Origin: Candidatus Altimarinota bacterium
Lineage (GTDB): Bacteria > Patescibacteriota > Gracilibacteria > UBA1369 > UM-FILTER-53-11
Reading direction: 5' to 3'
Length of the DNA stretch: 37,296 nt
NCBI GenBank assembly: GCA_018061065.1
Contig: JAGOUV010000014.1
Location: forward strand, 1 to 37,296
A model generated the notes under the pieces. It worked only from the letters and a program-made list of their open reading frames with translations, ran no database searches and was not told the DNA's origin. Positions 24,392-32,771 of this stretch are shown here, piece by piece (within the stretch, counting starts at the first letter, position 1; each line of letters starts with the position of its first letter). The translations under genes were made by a program, and so were the position numbers.

Positions 24392-24450
24392 GAAAACTCA
24401 AAAAGATTCCACTTGTGCAAAAGTGGTGCAAAACTTATGCCTGAGTTTTC
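24392..24450. repeat. Nested inverted repeats downstream of tRNA-Trp
   Basis: Outer arms GAAAACTCA (24392-24400) and TGAGTTTTC (24442-24450) are a perfect 9-bp pair enclosing the CCACTT/AAGTGG hairpin (24409-24426). A third pairing, AAAACT with AGTTTT, is possible inside the right half. The right arm starts 4 nt past the tRNA CCA end (24455). Confidence 0.6.
24399..24426 (-). terminator. Rho-independent terminator of tRNA-Trp
   Basis: On the minus strand, CCACTT-N6-AAGTGG is followed by AATCTTTTT. It lies about 30 nt after the tRNA 3' end. Confidence 0.7.
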
Positions 24451-24454
24451 TATC

Positions 24455-24528
24455 TGGCAGGGGCGGAAGGAATCGAACCCTCATTAGCCGCTTTGGAGGC
24501 GGATGTTTTGCCACTAAACTACGCCCCT
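24455..24528 (-). tRNA. tRNA-Trp (anticodon CCA)
   Basis: Read on the minus strand, the acceptor AGGGGCG pairs with CGCCCCT, the D stem is GTTT/AAAC, and the anticodon loop CTCCAAA gives CCA. The T loop is TTCGATT, the discriminator is G and CCA is encoded. The acceptor and loop match E. coli tRNA-Trp closely. The first anticodon-stem pair looks mismatched (T-C). Confidence 0.95.
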
Positions 24529-24617
24529 ATGATGGTTTCAGCTAGAACATGGTATAGGGCATCGATCTTTCTGGCAAGATGACAGTGCTCCTAGCTGCAT
24601 GCGACTGCAGGTAGCCA

Positions 24618-26885
24618 TTACATGTTCTTATCCGGTGGAATGTTGTAATACTGGAACAAGAATTCTGCGATTTGTTGAAAGAGGGGAGCAGCGCTCGCAT
24701 CGGCCCAGATGGATGCACGAGGGCGGTCGATTTTTACGAGCATCACAAACTTAGGATGGTCGATAGGAGCCATACCAATAAATGAAGCGATCGTTGTACC
24801 GGGACCGGTAAGCGGCACTCCATTTTTATACGTCTGCGCCGTACCCGTTTTTGTGCCGATGCGATACCCTGGCACGCGTGCTCTATTTGCACCTCCATTT
24901 TCTACCACACTCGCCATCATGGCGCGCATGGTCGATGCTGATTTTTCCGATATCACACGGCGAATTTCTTTGGGCTCATACTGCTGGAGAGTCTTTCCAC
25001 TCGAATCTTGAATCTCTTCGATTATCTGAGGCTTCATGAGCACGCCGTCATTGGCGATCGCGGCAACTGAGGTGATCATTTGAATTGGCGTAACCGCGAT
25101 ACCCTGACCGAATGCATGTGTTAACAATTCACTTTCCGCCCACTGAGAACTTGCCTCAAATGCTCCCTCGGCTTCATCGTCGAATTCGATTTCTGTCTTC
25201 TCACCGAATCCATATTTAGATAAATATTTTCCAAATAATTCACGGCCAATTTTGCGCGCCACAAAAGACATACCCGTATTGAGCGAACGCTCAAGCACTT
25301 CACGCATCGTGGTAATACCTCGATACTCATTGGTAGAATTATGAATTTCAAACTCATCTACTTTTACTGGTCCCACATCATTGAACGTAGAGTTTGGTGT
25401 CACATCACCATCATCAATTCCGATCGACATCGCGATCACTTTAAAAATAGAACCCGGCTCCCAAATATCGGAGACAGAACTATTACGGTACACGCCCGCG
25501 CCTAACGTATTTTTAAATTTTGAATAAACAATTTTTCCGCTATCCATAATTTCTTTGAAGAGCTGAATTTGATAGTGAGAGTCTGGATCGATCGTCCATA
25601 TATATGTTTCTTCTCCCGGTTTTCCCTTGGCAATGATGTTGGTAATTTCCTGTTCAGAGAGGTGAATATCCTCAGTCTCAAGCGCTTTTCCGAAGCTATT
25701 AGGATCGAACGTCGGATACTGTGCCATAGCGACTATACGACCCGTCTGAGGTTCCATAATAATAACTGAGCCCGAGTCCGCGCGAATATCCTGCACCATT
25801 TTTGCAAGTGCGCGCTCCACAAATGTTTGAATCGATCGATCGATGGTGAGCATTACTGATGAGCCGTCGATCGCCGGTTGAATTACCAAATCGTCCCCGA
25901 CGATAACTTGTTGCCCCGTGGCATCCAACTGTGTTTTGAAAATTCCTTTTTTACCTCGCAACAATGTATCGAAACTCCGTTCAATTCCATATGCACCTCC
26001 CGCCTCTGTCATAAATCCAACAACCTGCGCTGCCAGCTGACCTTCAGGATAAAAACGATAATATTTTTCTTGAAAACTGACGCCGGTGAAAAATTCAGTC
26101 TTGGCTTTTTTATCTGCTGCCATGAGAGTTCGAATTTGATTTTCTACTTCTGGAGGAACTTTTGTGCGGAGAATCACATAGCGATTTCGGCCTTCTAGAA
26201 GCTCACGCAGACGTTCATATGGAATCTCAACCACTGGTGCCAGTGTTTTAGCCGTGTAGTCTTTATCTCCAATTTGATTTGGTTTTACGATAATCGCTTC
26301 ATTGGAAATTTCCACACCACTAAGTCCTGAGCTCGTAATGAAATTTTTCAATTCATCATTTGGATCTTGATACAAAATAATACTCTCGCGTGTTCGTTGA
26401 CTTATTTTTTCATACAACTCGCCACGATAATCTTTTTTTAAATCTTCTTCAGAGCGCGCGGTAATGGCATTGATCTGTTCGATCGTTGCATCTTCTGGAA
26501 GCAGACGTCGTGCTTGGCGCACGCGTTGTTTTTCTTTTTCATTTGCAAGATCTCCATCAAATAAAATCGGCGCCAGTTTATCTGCCAAATAATTGGAATC
26601 TTTTAATAATGTGGGGTCGGCAAAAAGTGTAGGCAGGGAAGTATTCGTAGCTAAACGGAACGCCTCGCCGGAGTGATGATCACGAATTAAAATATCACCA
26701 CGTCGCGCGGTCACCTCACTGTATCCCAAGTGACCCTCTTCTGCCTTTTGGGCAAAATAGGTACCCTTTACCAGTTGTAGGTTGAACAGCTGGGCAATCA
26801 ATACAAAAGCCAAAAACGCCATCAAGGCAATAACTCCATAGAGGCGATTGAATTTTCCAGTGCTGGATCTGCGTAGAGCGTTCAT
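24618..26885 (-). CDS. ftsI: Class B penicillin-binding protein (FtsI/PBP2-type transpeptidase)
   Basis: The 755-residue protein has one N-terminal membrane helix (about 17-38), then a periplasmic dimerisation region with EVTARRGDILIRD and YYRFYPEGQLAAQVVGF. The transpeptidase domain has S478-I-F-K in WEPGSIFKV, SLNTG as the SxN motif and TKTGTAQ (about residue 678), the three serine-acyltransferase signatures. It cross-links peptidoglycan, probably in division. Two inserts are longer than in E. coli FtsI: about residues 95-220, and about 400-475 between PTFDPNSFG and the active Ser. Only one PBP is in the window, so FtsI versus PBP2 cannot be settled. A TATAAT ends 9 nt before the ATG (26895-26900). 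Confidence 0.9.
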   Translation of the reverse strand: MNALRRSSTGKFNRLYGVIALMAFLAFVLIAQLFNLQLVKGTYFAQKAEEGHLGYSEVTARRGDILIRDHHSGEAFRLATNTSLPTLFADPTLLKDSNYLADKLAPILFDGDLANEKEKQRVRQARRLLPEDATIEQINAITARSEEDLKKDYRGELYEKISQRTRESIILYQDPNDELKNFITSSGLSGVEISNEAIIVKPNQIGDKDYTAKTLAPVVEIPYERLRELLEGRNRYVILRTKVPPEVENQIRTLMAADKKAKTEFFTGVSFQEKYYRFYPEGQLAAQVVGFMTEAGGAYGIERSFDTLLRGKKGIFKTQLDATGQQVIVGDDLVIQPAIDGSSVMLTIDRSIQTFVERALAKMVQDIRADSGSVIIMEPQTGRIVAMAQYPTFDPNSFGKALETEDIHLSEQEITNIIAKGKPGEETYIWTIDPDSHYQIQLFKEIMDSGKIVYSKFKNTLGAGVYRNSSVSDIWEPGSIFKVIAMSIGIDDGDVTPNSTFNDVGPVKVDEFEIHNSTNEYRGITTMREVLERSLNTGMSFVARKIGRELFGKYLSKYGFGEKTEIEFDDEAEGAFEASSQWAESELLTHAFGQGIAVTPIQMITSVAAIANDGVLMKPQIIEEIQDSSGKTLQQYEPKEIRRVISEKSASTMRAMMASVVENGGANRARVPGYRIGTKTGTAQTYKNGVPLTGPGTTIASFIGMAPIDHPKFVMLVKIDRPRASIWADASAAPLFQQIAEFLFQYYNIPPDKNM

Positions 26886-26894
26886 GGAGCCACC

Positions 26895-26900
26895 ATTATA
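26895..26900 (-). promoter_or_regulatory. -10 element of the penicillin-binding protein gene
   Basis: Perfect TATAAT on the minus strand, 9 nt before the ATG at 26885; no strong -35. Divergent from the promoter at 26925-26953. Confidence 0.55.
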
Positions 26901-26924
26901 GAGTAAATTTCATGAGCAAACGCC

Positions 26925-26953
26925 TTGACATATTATGTTATTAATTGTATAAA
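26925..26953 (+). promoter_or_regulatory. Consensus-like promoter of the pseudo-aminotransferase gene
   Basis: Perfect TTGACA (26925-26930), a 17-nt spacer and TATAAA (26948-26953). A leader of about 30 nt precedes the ATG at 26992, with no clear Shine-Dalgarno site. Confidence 0.75.
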
Positions 26954-26991
26954 ATTAAAGCTCTACTGTATTAGCAGCCAGTAATCAATTT

Positions 26992-28185
26992 ATGTCAACA
27001 CCAGAAGCTTCAGCATTGGATACGTATGACGAATATAGAGACGCGGATCCTGCGTACGATTCGTTGGAAGCGCAATTGGGAATCGTAAGACCTGATGATA
27101 CAGACCATACAGACGATGTTACGGAGGTGACCGATTTGGCGAGCACATTACGCGCGCCTTTTGCCGATATTCAACATGAGTTAAGAAACATACTGGCAAG
27201 GGATGATGTGCCCTATGATCCAGCAATTGCTCATCGTGTTTTTCGACTTTTATTTGGCGGACGATTAGGGCACGGTGAAATTTCCATGGACTCAGCGGCG
27301 TTATTTCAGAAATGCATCTCAGTCGCACATGCGATCGCGGGCAGCAGGAGTTCTGCCAAATCAGTTCGTCGCGTGGTGGTAGATGCGGAGGGGAAAAGTA
27401 GCCACGCAACATTTTCTTTACAGGGAGAAATTGAGAGTCCGTGGCAGCCTTTTGAACTAAATAATACTGGTGACATTATCCGTTCCGCTCAGGCAGATAA
27501 ACAAGCGCCTTTGGTTATTATGCAGCCAGTGCTTTCTAATGGTTCAGGTGGGCCAGATATTTTTTCAACTGATTTTGGCGATAGCGTACTTGAGGCTACG
27601 CATAGCGCACATGGATTAGTATTAGTAGATGAATCCAGCTCTTTTGCCACAGGGCTACAGGGCGATGCAAATGTCTTGTGGTCAGATTCGCTTTCCCGTG
27701 CAGCCGATATGACTTTTATGGATCTTCAACTTGTTCCGGACGTGCATGTGGGGGTCGCAAATGTTCATGGCACTACGGCGGCAGCCTTGCAGGGGCTACC
27801 ACATAAAACCCCCGGGCTGGCCAAGCACATTGAGGCATTAGATAGAGGAATGCAGCATGTGAATGAATATTTCGCATCGACGATCAGGGATACAAGAGCG
27901 CTCTACCTTGCTATTTCAAATGCATTTCATAGGGAGAAGGCGGTCAAGGATGTTTTGAGCGGGGGCATGAGGCGCGCGGGACGCATAGTGAAAATGAATT
28001 TCGGATCGAGCAGATTGGCACGAGAATTTGATTATTCTACAGAGAATGGGGCAGTTGACCTGGCGCCCGGAGGCAATGATAATCAGAGGATTATGGCTCC
28101 ATTAATTGGGCCGCATACTCAAAATGATTTAGATACAGCTGTATTCCGTGTCTTGAATGCAGTCGTCCAGGCGCGTAAGTCGTAA
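26992..28185 (+). CDS. Degenerate class III aminotransferase-like protein
   Basis: The 397-residue protein has an acidic N-terminal ~50 residues, then resembles class III (ornithine/lysine aminotransferase-type) PLP enzymes. APLVIMQPVLSNGSGG matches the usual avivEPiqgegG. LVLVDESSSFATGLQG (D213) matches the LLIvDEvqtGxgRTG motif. AADMTFMDLQLVPDVHVG aligns with the pDivtlgKalggG strand, and QRIMAPLIGPHTQNDLDTA aligns with the C-terminal vRfxPPLxit-eeld motif. The PLP-anchoring Lys is missing: no lysine occurs between residues 171 and 271. The pyridine-binding Asp survives. It is therefore probably a pseudoenzyme or structural/regulatory relative. It is divergent from ftsI and has its own TTGACA promoter. 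Confidence 0.55.
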   Translation: MSTPEASALDTYDEYRDADPAYDSLEAQLGIVRPDDTDHTDDVTEVTDLASTLRAPFADIQHELRNILARDDVPYDPAIAHRVFRLLFGGRLGHGEISMDSAALFQKCISVAHAIAGSRSSAKSVRRVVVDAEGKSSHATFSLQGEIESPWQPFELNNTGDIIRSAQADKQAPLVIMQPVLSNGSGGPDIFSTDFGDSVLEATHSAHGLVLVDESSSFATGLQGDANVLWSDSLSRAADMTFMDLQLVPDVHVGVANVHGTTAAALQGLPHKTPGLAKHIEALDRGMQHVNEYFASTIRDTRALYLAISNAFHREKAVKDVLSGGMRRAGRIVKMNFGSSRLAREFDYSTENGAVDLAPGGNDNQRIMAPLIGPHTQNDLDTAVFRVLNAVVQARKS

Positions 28186-28214
28186 AAAGGCCGTAAATTT
28201 GTTAGAGTAACGCC

Positions 28215-29477
28215 ATGAAAAAAGAAGTTCTTTCAAATGGCCTACGATTGGTGACAAAAAAACTGGGAAGCACGCAGTCGGTGACGGTACTTATTTTAGT
28301 GGGAGCGGGTTCTCGTTATGAGACGAAACGAATTAACGGTATCTCGCATTTTCTTGAACATATGTTTTTTAAGGGCGCGGAAAAGTATGCAAATGCAAAA
28401 GAAGTTTCTGAGGCGATCGATCGCGTGGGTGGTGATTTCAATGCGTTCACGGGTAAAGAATATGTGGGCTATTACGTAAAAGTTGCGGCACGTCATGCCG
28501 ATGTAGCGTTGGAGGTTTTGGCGGATATGTTGCTGCATTCTAAATTTGATCCGGCTGAAATTGAAAAAGAGCGTGGCGTTATTATGGAGGAGTACAACAT
28601 GTATCAGGACACGCCGATGTACCAGGTGGGCTGGGATTTTGAGCGTCTTATATATGGAGACCAGCCGATGGGTTGGGATCAGGTGGGAAGCAAAGATTTA
28701 ATTAATACAGTGACGCAGGCGGATTTCATTCAGTACAAACATGCGCTCTACACTCCGGAGAATACGGTGATCAGCGTGGTGGGAAATATTGATCATGAAG
28801 AGGTGGTCACGAAAGTTAAAAAATTATTTCATTTTCCTGCAGGGCGCAAGGCATATGGTCCCCAGGCGCTCGAGGAAAATCCAAGCATGGAGCGCGTTTT
28901 CTTGCAGTACAAAAAAACGGAGCAGACGCATATTGTGGTCGGCTTCCCGGCTTATTCTGAGACACATAAAGACTATTACGTTCAAAAAGTATTGTCGGTT
29001 ATTTTGGGTGGAGGCATGAGCTCACGCATGTTTTTGGGTGTGCGTGAGGCAAAGGGACTCTGTTACTACATTCAAACATCGACCGATGATTATACTGATT
29101 CCGGCGTGATTTCTACGCGGGCGGGTGTGGATGTGAAGCGTATCAAATTAGCAATCGAGGCGATTTGCGAGCAGTATAAAATAATTCGCGGTGAGGTGAT
29201 TCCGGCGGATGAGCTCAGCAAAGCCAAGGAATATATAAAGGGTAAGCTGGTGCTGCGTCTGGAGGATTCAGAGGAGTACGCGCACTTGGTGGGAAAAGAT
29301 GAGCTGTTGTATGGGAAACCAGCTGGCCCCGAGGAGATTATAAAAGAGGTTGATAAGGTGACGGCGGAGGACATTGCACGGGTCACAACTGAGCTTTTTA
29401 AGGATAATAATCTGCGGTTGGCGGTTATCGGGCCGTACGAAGATAAGAAAGAGTTTGAGGAAGTACTGCACCTGTAA
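28215..29477 (+). CDS. M16-family zinc peptidase
   Basis: The 420-residue protein belongs to the inverzincin M16B family. The inverted zinc motif is HFLEH at residues 45-49 (HxxEH) in GISHFLEHMFFKG. The downstream Glu ligand lies in ERGVIMEEYNMY, and GGDFNAFTGKEYVGYY is typical. The second half-domain has the R/Y pair region GGGMSSRMFLGVREAKGLCY. There is no signal peptide, so it is probably cytoplasmic and degrades peptides. Length is that of single-chain bacterial M16B enzymes. It starts 29 bp after the upstream gene, with a weak TAGAGT 6 nt before the ATG. ndk follows 15 bp downstream. Confidence 0.93.
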   Translation: MKKEVLSNGLRLVTKKLGSTQSVTVLILVGAGSRYETKRINGISHFLEHMFFKGAEKYANAKEVSEAIDRVGGDFNAFTGKEYVGYYVKVAARHADVALEVLADMLLHSKFDPAEIEKERGVIMEEYNMYQDTPMYQVGWDFERLIYGDQPMGWDQVGSKDLINTVTQADFIQYKHALYTPENTVISVVGNIDHEEVVTKVKKLFHFPAGRKAYGPQALEENPSMERVFLQYKKTEQTHIVVGFPAYSETHKDYYVQKVLSVILGGGMSSRMFLGVREAKGLCYYIQTSTDDYTDSGVISTRAGVDVKRIKLAIEAICEQYKIIRGEVIPADELSKAKEYIKGKLVLRLEDSEEYAHLVGKDELLYGKPAGPEEIIKEVDKVTAEDIARVTTELFKDNNLRLAVIGPYEDKKEFEEVLHL

Positions 29478-29483
29478 TATAAT
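29455..29483 (+). promoter_or_regulatory. ndk promoter inside the M16 gene's end
   Basis: TTGAGG (29455-29460), a 17-nt spacer and TATAAT (29478-29483), 9 nt before the ndk ATG; the -35 lies in M16 coding sequence. The RNA would have a leader of about 2 nt. Confidence 0.7.
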
Positions 29484-29492
29484 GCGGCCACT

Positions 29493-29969
29493 ATGGAACG
29501 AACACTCGTATTGATTAAACCCGACGGCGTACAGCGCGGCCTGGTGGGTGAGGTAACGAAGCGCTTTGAATCTAAGGGTCTGAAATTGGTCGGTCTCAAG
29601 ATGATGAGTCTTGATGAGGCGATCTTACGTGAGCATTATGCACACATTGCAGACAAGCCATTTTATCCTGGTGTTGAGTCGTTTATGCGCTCTACTCCGG
29701 TGGTAGCAATGTGCTGGGAGGGTGTAGAGGTTGTTGAGGCAGTTCGTATTTTGTGTGGCATTACTAAGGCTCGCAAAGCGGATGCAGGAACAATTCGTGG
29801 TGACCTCGCCATGAGTGTTGCATGTAATGTCGTGCACGCATCAGACACGGTTGAAAATGCAGTTGCTGAAGTGAAGCGCTTTTTCAACCCAGATGAATTG
29901 TTTGAGAGCTATGACAAAACTGAGTATCTTCATGTTTATTTGGAAGAAGAGCGTGATGGTGCTCGTTAA
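29493..29969 (+). CDS. ndk: Nucleoside diphosphate kinase
   Basis: The 158-residue enzyme transfers phosphate between nucleoside tri- and diphosphates, using His115 in NVVHASDTVENA as phospho-carrier. Other hallmarks are ERTLVLIKPDGVQRGLVGEV at the start, the region of catalytic Lys9, and IRGDLAMS near 101-108. The last ~20 residues (YLEEERDGAR) extend beyond the standard ~140-residue form. It lies between the M16 peptidase and pabB with short gaps (15 and 8 bp). Its own near-leaderless promoter suggests independent expression, with read-through into pabB likely. Confidence 0.96.
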   Translation: MERTLVLIKPDGVQRGLVGEVTKRFESKGLKLVGLKMMSLDEAILREHYAHIADKPFYPGVESFMRSTPVVAMCWEGVEVVEAVRILCGITKARKADAGTIRGDLAMSVACNVVHASDTVENAVAEVKRFFNPDELFESYDKTEYLHVYLEEERDGAR

Positions 29970-29977
29970 TTGAGTCG

Positions 29978-31081
29978 ATGAATAAGCTCCTTTTTCAGTC
30001 CAACGGACAGCTCTACGAGGGTCATATCGATCCTCGTATTGAAATACCGTCGGGCGGGAAGGGGCTTTTATTTATGCGCGATTTTGTGCGAACGCATAAG
30101 CGGGCTGGTGCCGTACATGGAGAATTCCAAGAAGGCTTTGTAGGATTTGTGACGTATGAAGGCGATTCAAAGTTTGTGTATGTGAAAGAAAAGAAATTAG
30201 TAGATAGTAGTCAGTTTACGATTCTTTCTAATATAAAAAATAACCCTGATTATCCGCTTCCAGATAAGGAAAAATACTTCACGGCTCTTTCTAAAATAAA
30301 AGAGTTATTGGCGGCGGGTGAGACGTATCAAGTAAATTATTCAGAAAAATTTTCGGTGAAGTTTGGGGGTGAGGCAGAAAAAGTTTTTGCGACACTAGTC
30401 GCAAGAAATCCATCGTCGCATCAGTTTTTTTGGGAGACCGATAATTTTGCGTTGATTTCAAATTCGCCTGAGTGTTTGATGCGTATCGATGCGGCAGGAC
30501 GCATTACGACGCAACCGATAAAGGGGACAGTGCGACGTGGAAGAACCGACGAAGAAGATGCGGCTCTCGCAGGTCAGCTTCTGGCTGATGAAAAAAATGC
30601 TGCGGAGCTGGCTATGATTGTGGATCTGGAACGGAATGATATGGGAAAGGTTTGTACTGCTGGATCAGTACGCGTGATTGATGAGCGACGTATTGAAAAA
30701 TATTCGCATGTTATTCATACGGTGGCTGAAGTGGAAGGGCAACTGAATCCTGAATGCGATTGGTATGATGCATTGATGGCGCTTTTCCCCGGTGGTTCCG
30801 TGACAGGTTGTCCTAAGAAGCGCACCATGGAGATTATTAGAGAATTAGAGGGTGAGCCGCGCGGTATTTATTGTGGCAGTGCGGGATGGATTGATTTGTC
30901 GGGCGCGTGTGATTTTAATATTTTGATTCGGACGGCATGGCTTGATAAGAAAACGCATGAGCTTACATTCCGTTCAGGAGGGGGAATCGTGGCGGACTCA
31001 GGTCCACAACAGGAGTATGAAGAGGTATTGCATAAGGCTGCGGCGCTCGCGTCAACAGTTGCTGCTTGCGCGAAAGGGTAG
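29978..31081 (+). CDS. pabB: Aminodeoxychorismate synthase component I
   Basis: The 367-residue enzyme converts chorismate and ammonia (from glutamine via PabA) to 4-amino-4-deoxychorismate, the first step to p-aminobenzoate. The diagnostic PIKGT (K182), rather than the anthranilate synthase PIAGT, shows the PabB activity. ETYQVNYS, LERNDMGK, PGGSVTGCPKKR and the C-terminal GGGIVADSGPQQEYEE also match the chorismate-binding family. The N-terminal region is short, so it is the compact PabB form. No glutaminase (pabA/trpG) lies in the window, so the partner must be elsewhere or free ammonia is used. It begins 8 nt after ndk and heads the pabB-pabC-folP run. Confidence 0.93.
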   Translation: MNKLLFQSNGQLYEGHIDPRIEIPSGGKGLLFMRDFVRTHKRAGAVHGEFQEGFVGFVTYEGDSKFVYVKEKKLVDSSQFTILSNIKNNPDYPLPDKEKYFTALSKIKELLAAGETYQVNYSEKFSVKFGGEAEKVFATLVARNPSSHQFFWETDNFALISNSPECLMRIDAAGRITTQPIKGTVRRGRTDEEDAALAGQLLADEKNAAELAMIVDLERNDMGKVCTAGSVRVIDERRIEKYSHVIHTVAEVEGQLNPECDWYDALMALFPGGSVTGCPKKRTMEIIRELEGEPRGIYCGSAGWIDLSGACDFNILIRTAWLDKKTHELTFRSGGGIVADSGPQQEYEEVLHKAAALASTVAACAKG

Positions 31082-31090
31082 TGTGAGTGT

Positions 31091-31186
31091 ATGCTCACAA
31101 ACATGGAAACTATATTAGAAATGTGGGAGGGCATCCTACAAAATATCGATCAGGCGGTAGAGGGCATCGAGACACAGCGCGGATAA
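31091..31186 (+). CDS. Possible 31-residue small protein between pabB and pabC
   Basis: An open frame begins MLTNMETILEMWEGILQNID and ends after QAVEGIETQRG. It is short, acidic and amphipathic-helix-like. It begins 9 nt after the pabB stop and ends 9 nt before the pabC -10. No homology is recognised and no ribosome binding site is evident, so this may be a chance frame. Confidence 0.2.
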   Translation: MLTNMETILEMWEGILQNIDQAVEGIETQRG

Positions 31187-31191
31187 GTTCC

Positions 31192-31200
31192 TGCTATAAT
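31192..31200 (+). promoter_or_regulatory. Extended -10 promoter of pabC
   Basis: TGCTATAAT, an extended -10 with perfect hexamer (31195-31200), lies 15 nt before the ATG at 31216. The -35 is weak, as allowed for extended -10 promoters. Confidence 0.65.
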
Positions 31201-31215
31201 GTTTTTGTTGTCTGT

Positions 31216-32019
31216 ATGATCATCTACTTAAATGGTAAATTCGTTGATGCAAAGGAGGCAAAGATCTCGATTTTTGATCCGGCCTTTCTCTATGGAGATG
31301 GAATTTTTGAGACGCTACGAACATACGATGGTGTGGTGTGGGGATTTGATGAACATATCGAGCGGCTCTTTGAATCGGCAAAAATGCGGGGCTGGAAGCT
31401 CTCGTGGAAACCTGCGGAGCTGCGTGAGTTAGTTGAGAAAATATTGAAAAAGAATGAATATAAAGAGGCGCGCATTCGTATTACCGTGACACCGGGGGTG
31501 AAGCGACCTACACTTTTTATTTGGGCACAACCGTTGGAGGAGGTTCCAGATACAGCTTATTCTAAAGGAGTTTCAGCGATTACGTTTCCGCTGGAGCGGC
31601 CGTTTCCACAAATGAAAACTTCCAGTATGCAGGCAATTTTAATCGCGCGAAATGAGATGCAGCGCAAAAAAGCGTTTGAAGCTCTCCTCATTAACACGAA
31701 AGGATTTATTACTGAGGGAACATATACCAATCTTTTTATCGTGAAAAAGAAATTTATCATCACGCCTAAGATTGGCGTGCTACTGGGGACGACGCGCGAA
31801 TTAGTCTTAAAGATGGCACGACCTTTGTTCCGAATTAAACAACGCGATATTACCTTGCGTGAGCTGTTGCGTGCCGATGAGTGTTTCCTTACTAACTCGC
31901 CGAAAGGCATGATTCCTGTAGTGAAAGTTGATGGCGAAAAAATTGGGACGGGACATGTGGGACCGGTCACAAAACATTTGATGGATAAGTTTAAGAAAAA
32001 AGTATGGAAAACGTCATGA
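31216..32019 (+). CDS. pabC: Aminodeoxychorismate lyase (PLP fold type IV)
   Basis: The 267-residue protein belongs to the fold-IV PLP family (BCAT/ADCL). It begins MIIYLNGKFVDAKEAKISIF and FDPAFLYGDGIFETLRTYDG; YGDGIFETLR is diagnostic. The Schiff-base Lys lies in MKTSSMQAILIARNEM (the K-[ST]-x-NY-like position), and EGTYTNLFIV is the PLP-phosphate loop. Beside pabB and folP it most likely releases pyruvate from aminodeoxychorismate to give p-aminobenzoate; a branched-chain or D-amino-acid aminotransferase role is less likely. An open frame extends to 31087, but the family start and the -10 at 31195-31200 favour 31216. It overlaps folP by 16 bp. Confidence 0.85.
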   Translation: MIIYLNGKFVDAKEAKISIFDPAFLYGDGIFETLRTYDGVVWGFDEHIERLFESAKMRGWKLSWKPAELRELVEKILKKNEYKEARIRITVTPGVKRPTLFIWAQPLEEVPDTAYSKGVSAITFPLERPFPQMKTSSMQAILIARNEMQRKKAFEALLINTKGFITEGTYTNLFIVKKKFIITPKIGVLLGTTRELVLKMARPLFRIKQRDITLRELLRADECFLTNSPKGMIPVVKVDGEKIGTGHVGPVTKHLMDKFKKKVWKTS

Positions 32020-32771
32020 TCATGGGTGTTTTGAATGTTACGCCGGATTCTTTTTCCGATGGTGGAAAATTTAATAGTACCGCTGCAGCAGTACGGCAAG
32101 CACGACGAATGTTGAAAGATGGTGCAAAACTTATTGATGTAGGAGGGGAGTCTACGGGGCCCACGAGCATTGATGTTAGCGAAGCGGAAGAATTGCGTCG
32201 CACGATTCCTATTATAAAAAAACTGGCTCAAATAAAGCCTAAACCCTATATATCAATTGATACGTACAAGGCAGAGGTCGCGCGTCAGGCGATTGCTGCG
32301 GGAGCTCGTATGGTAAATGATGTGACAGCATTGAGGGGAGATTTGAACATAGCGGAGGTGATCGCAAGATCGGGTGTCAAGGTGGTGCTCATGTACTCAA
32401 AAGATCCGACCGCACGAACAACGCGTACAAAAAAACAATATAAAGATGTTATTAAAACGGTGAAGGAATTTTTGCTAGAACGTGTCGCATATGCACTATC
32501 TAAAGGCATAAAAAAAGAGCAGATTATCTTGGATCCGGGGATGGGTGCTTTTGTCAGTGGTGATCCTCAATATAGTTTTGAAATTTTGCGGAGATTAGGT
32601 GAACTAAAAAAACTTGGATTCCCATTATTAGTAGGAGCATCGCGTAAAGGTTTTTTGCCCGGGAATGTTAACGAGCGCCTCGTGCCTACGCTATTGGCGC
32701 ACATGGTCGCAGCAAAAAATGGCGCTGATATCATCCGGGTACACGATGTTGTAGCTCACTCTGGACTTTAA
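32004..32771 (+). CDS. folP: Dihydropteroate synthase
   Basis: The 255-residue enzyme joins p-aminobenzoate to 6-hydroxymethyldihydropterin pyrophosphate, giving dihydropteroate. It holds the family motifs NVTPDSFSDGG (11-21), DVGGESTGP (about 46-54), SIDTYK, VNDVTAL, DPGMGAFVSG and GASRKGFLPG. These loops bind pyrophosphate and PABA and are the sulfonamide target. The P-loop-like GASRKGF is intact. Length is slightly below the usual 270-280. It starts 16 bp inside pabC (translational coupling) and converges on a small hypothetical gene, overlapping it by 4 bp. Confidence 0.96.
   Translation: MENVMIMGVLNVTPDSFSDGGKFNSTAAAVRQARRMLKDGAKLIDVGGESTGPTSIDVSEAEELRRTIPIIKKLAQIKPKPYISIDTYKAEVARQAIAAGARMVNDVTALRGDLNIAEVIARSGVKVVLMYSKDPTARTTRTKKQYKDVIKTVKEFLLERVAYALSKGIKKEQIILDPGMGAFVSGDPQYSFEILRRLGELKKLGFPLLVGASRKGFLPGNVNERLVPTLLAHMVAAKNGADIIRVHDVVAHSGL

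Noticed and set aside
24540-24617. Terminator for the penicillin-binding protein gene
   Set aside because: A CTGCA/TGCAG stem is present downstream of the stop, but no T run follows, so termination there is not supported.
29090-29599. 169-residue minus-strand frame opposite the M16 gene and ndk start
   Set aside because: Ser/Arg-rich shadow of conserved coding sequence; no promoter or family match.
31557-32231. 224-residue open frame on the minus strand across pabC/folP
   Set aside because: It is antisense to two well-recognised genes, has no recognisable motif, and is rich in residues typical of shadow frames.
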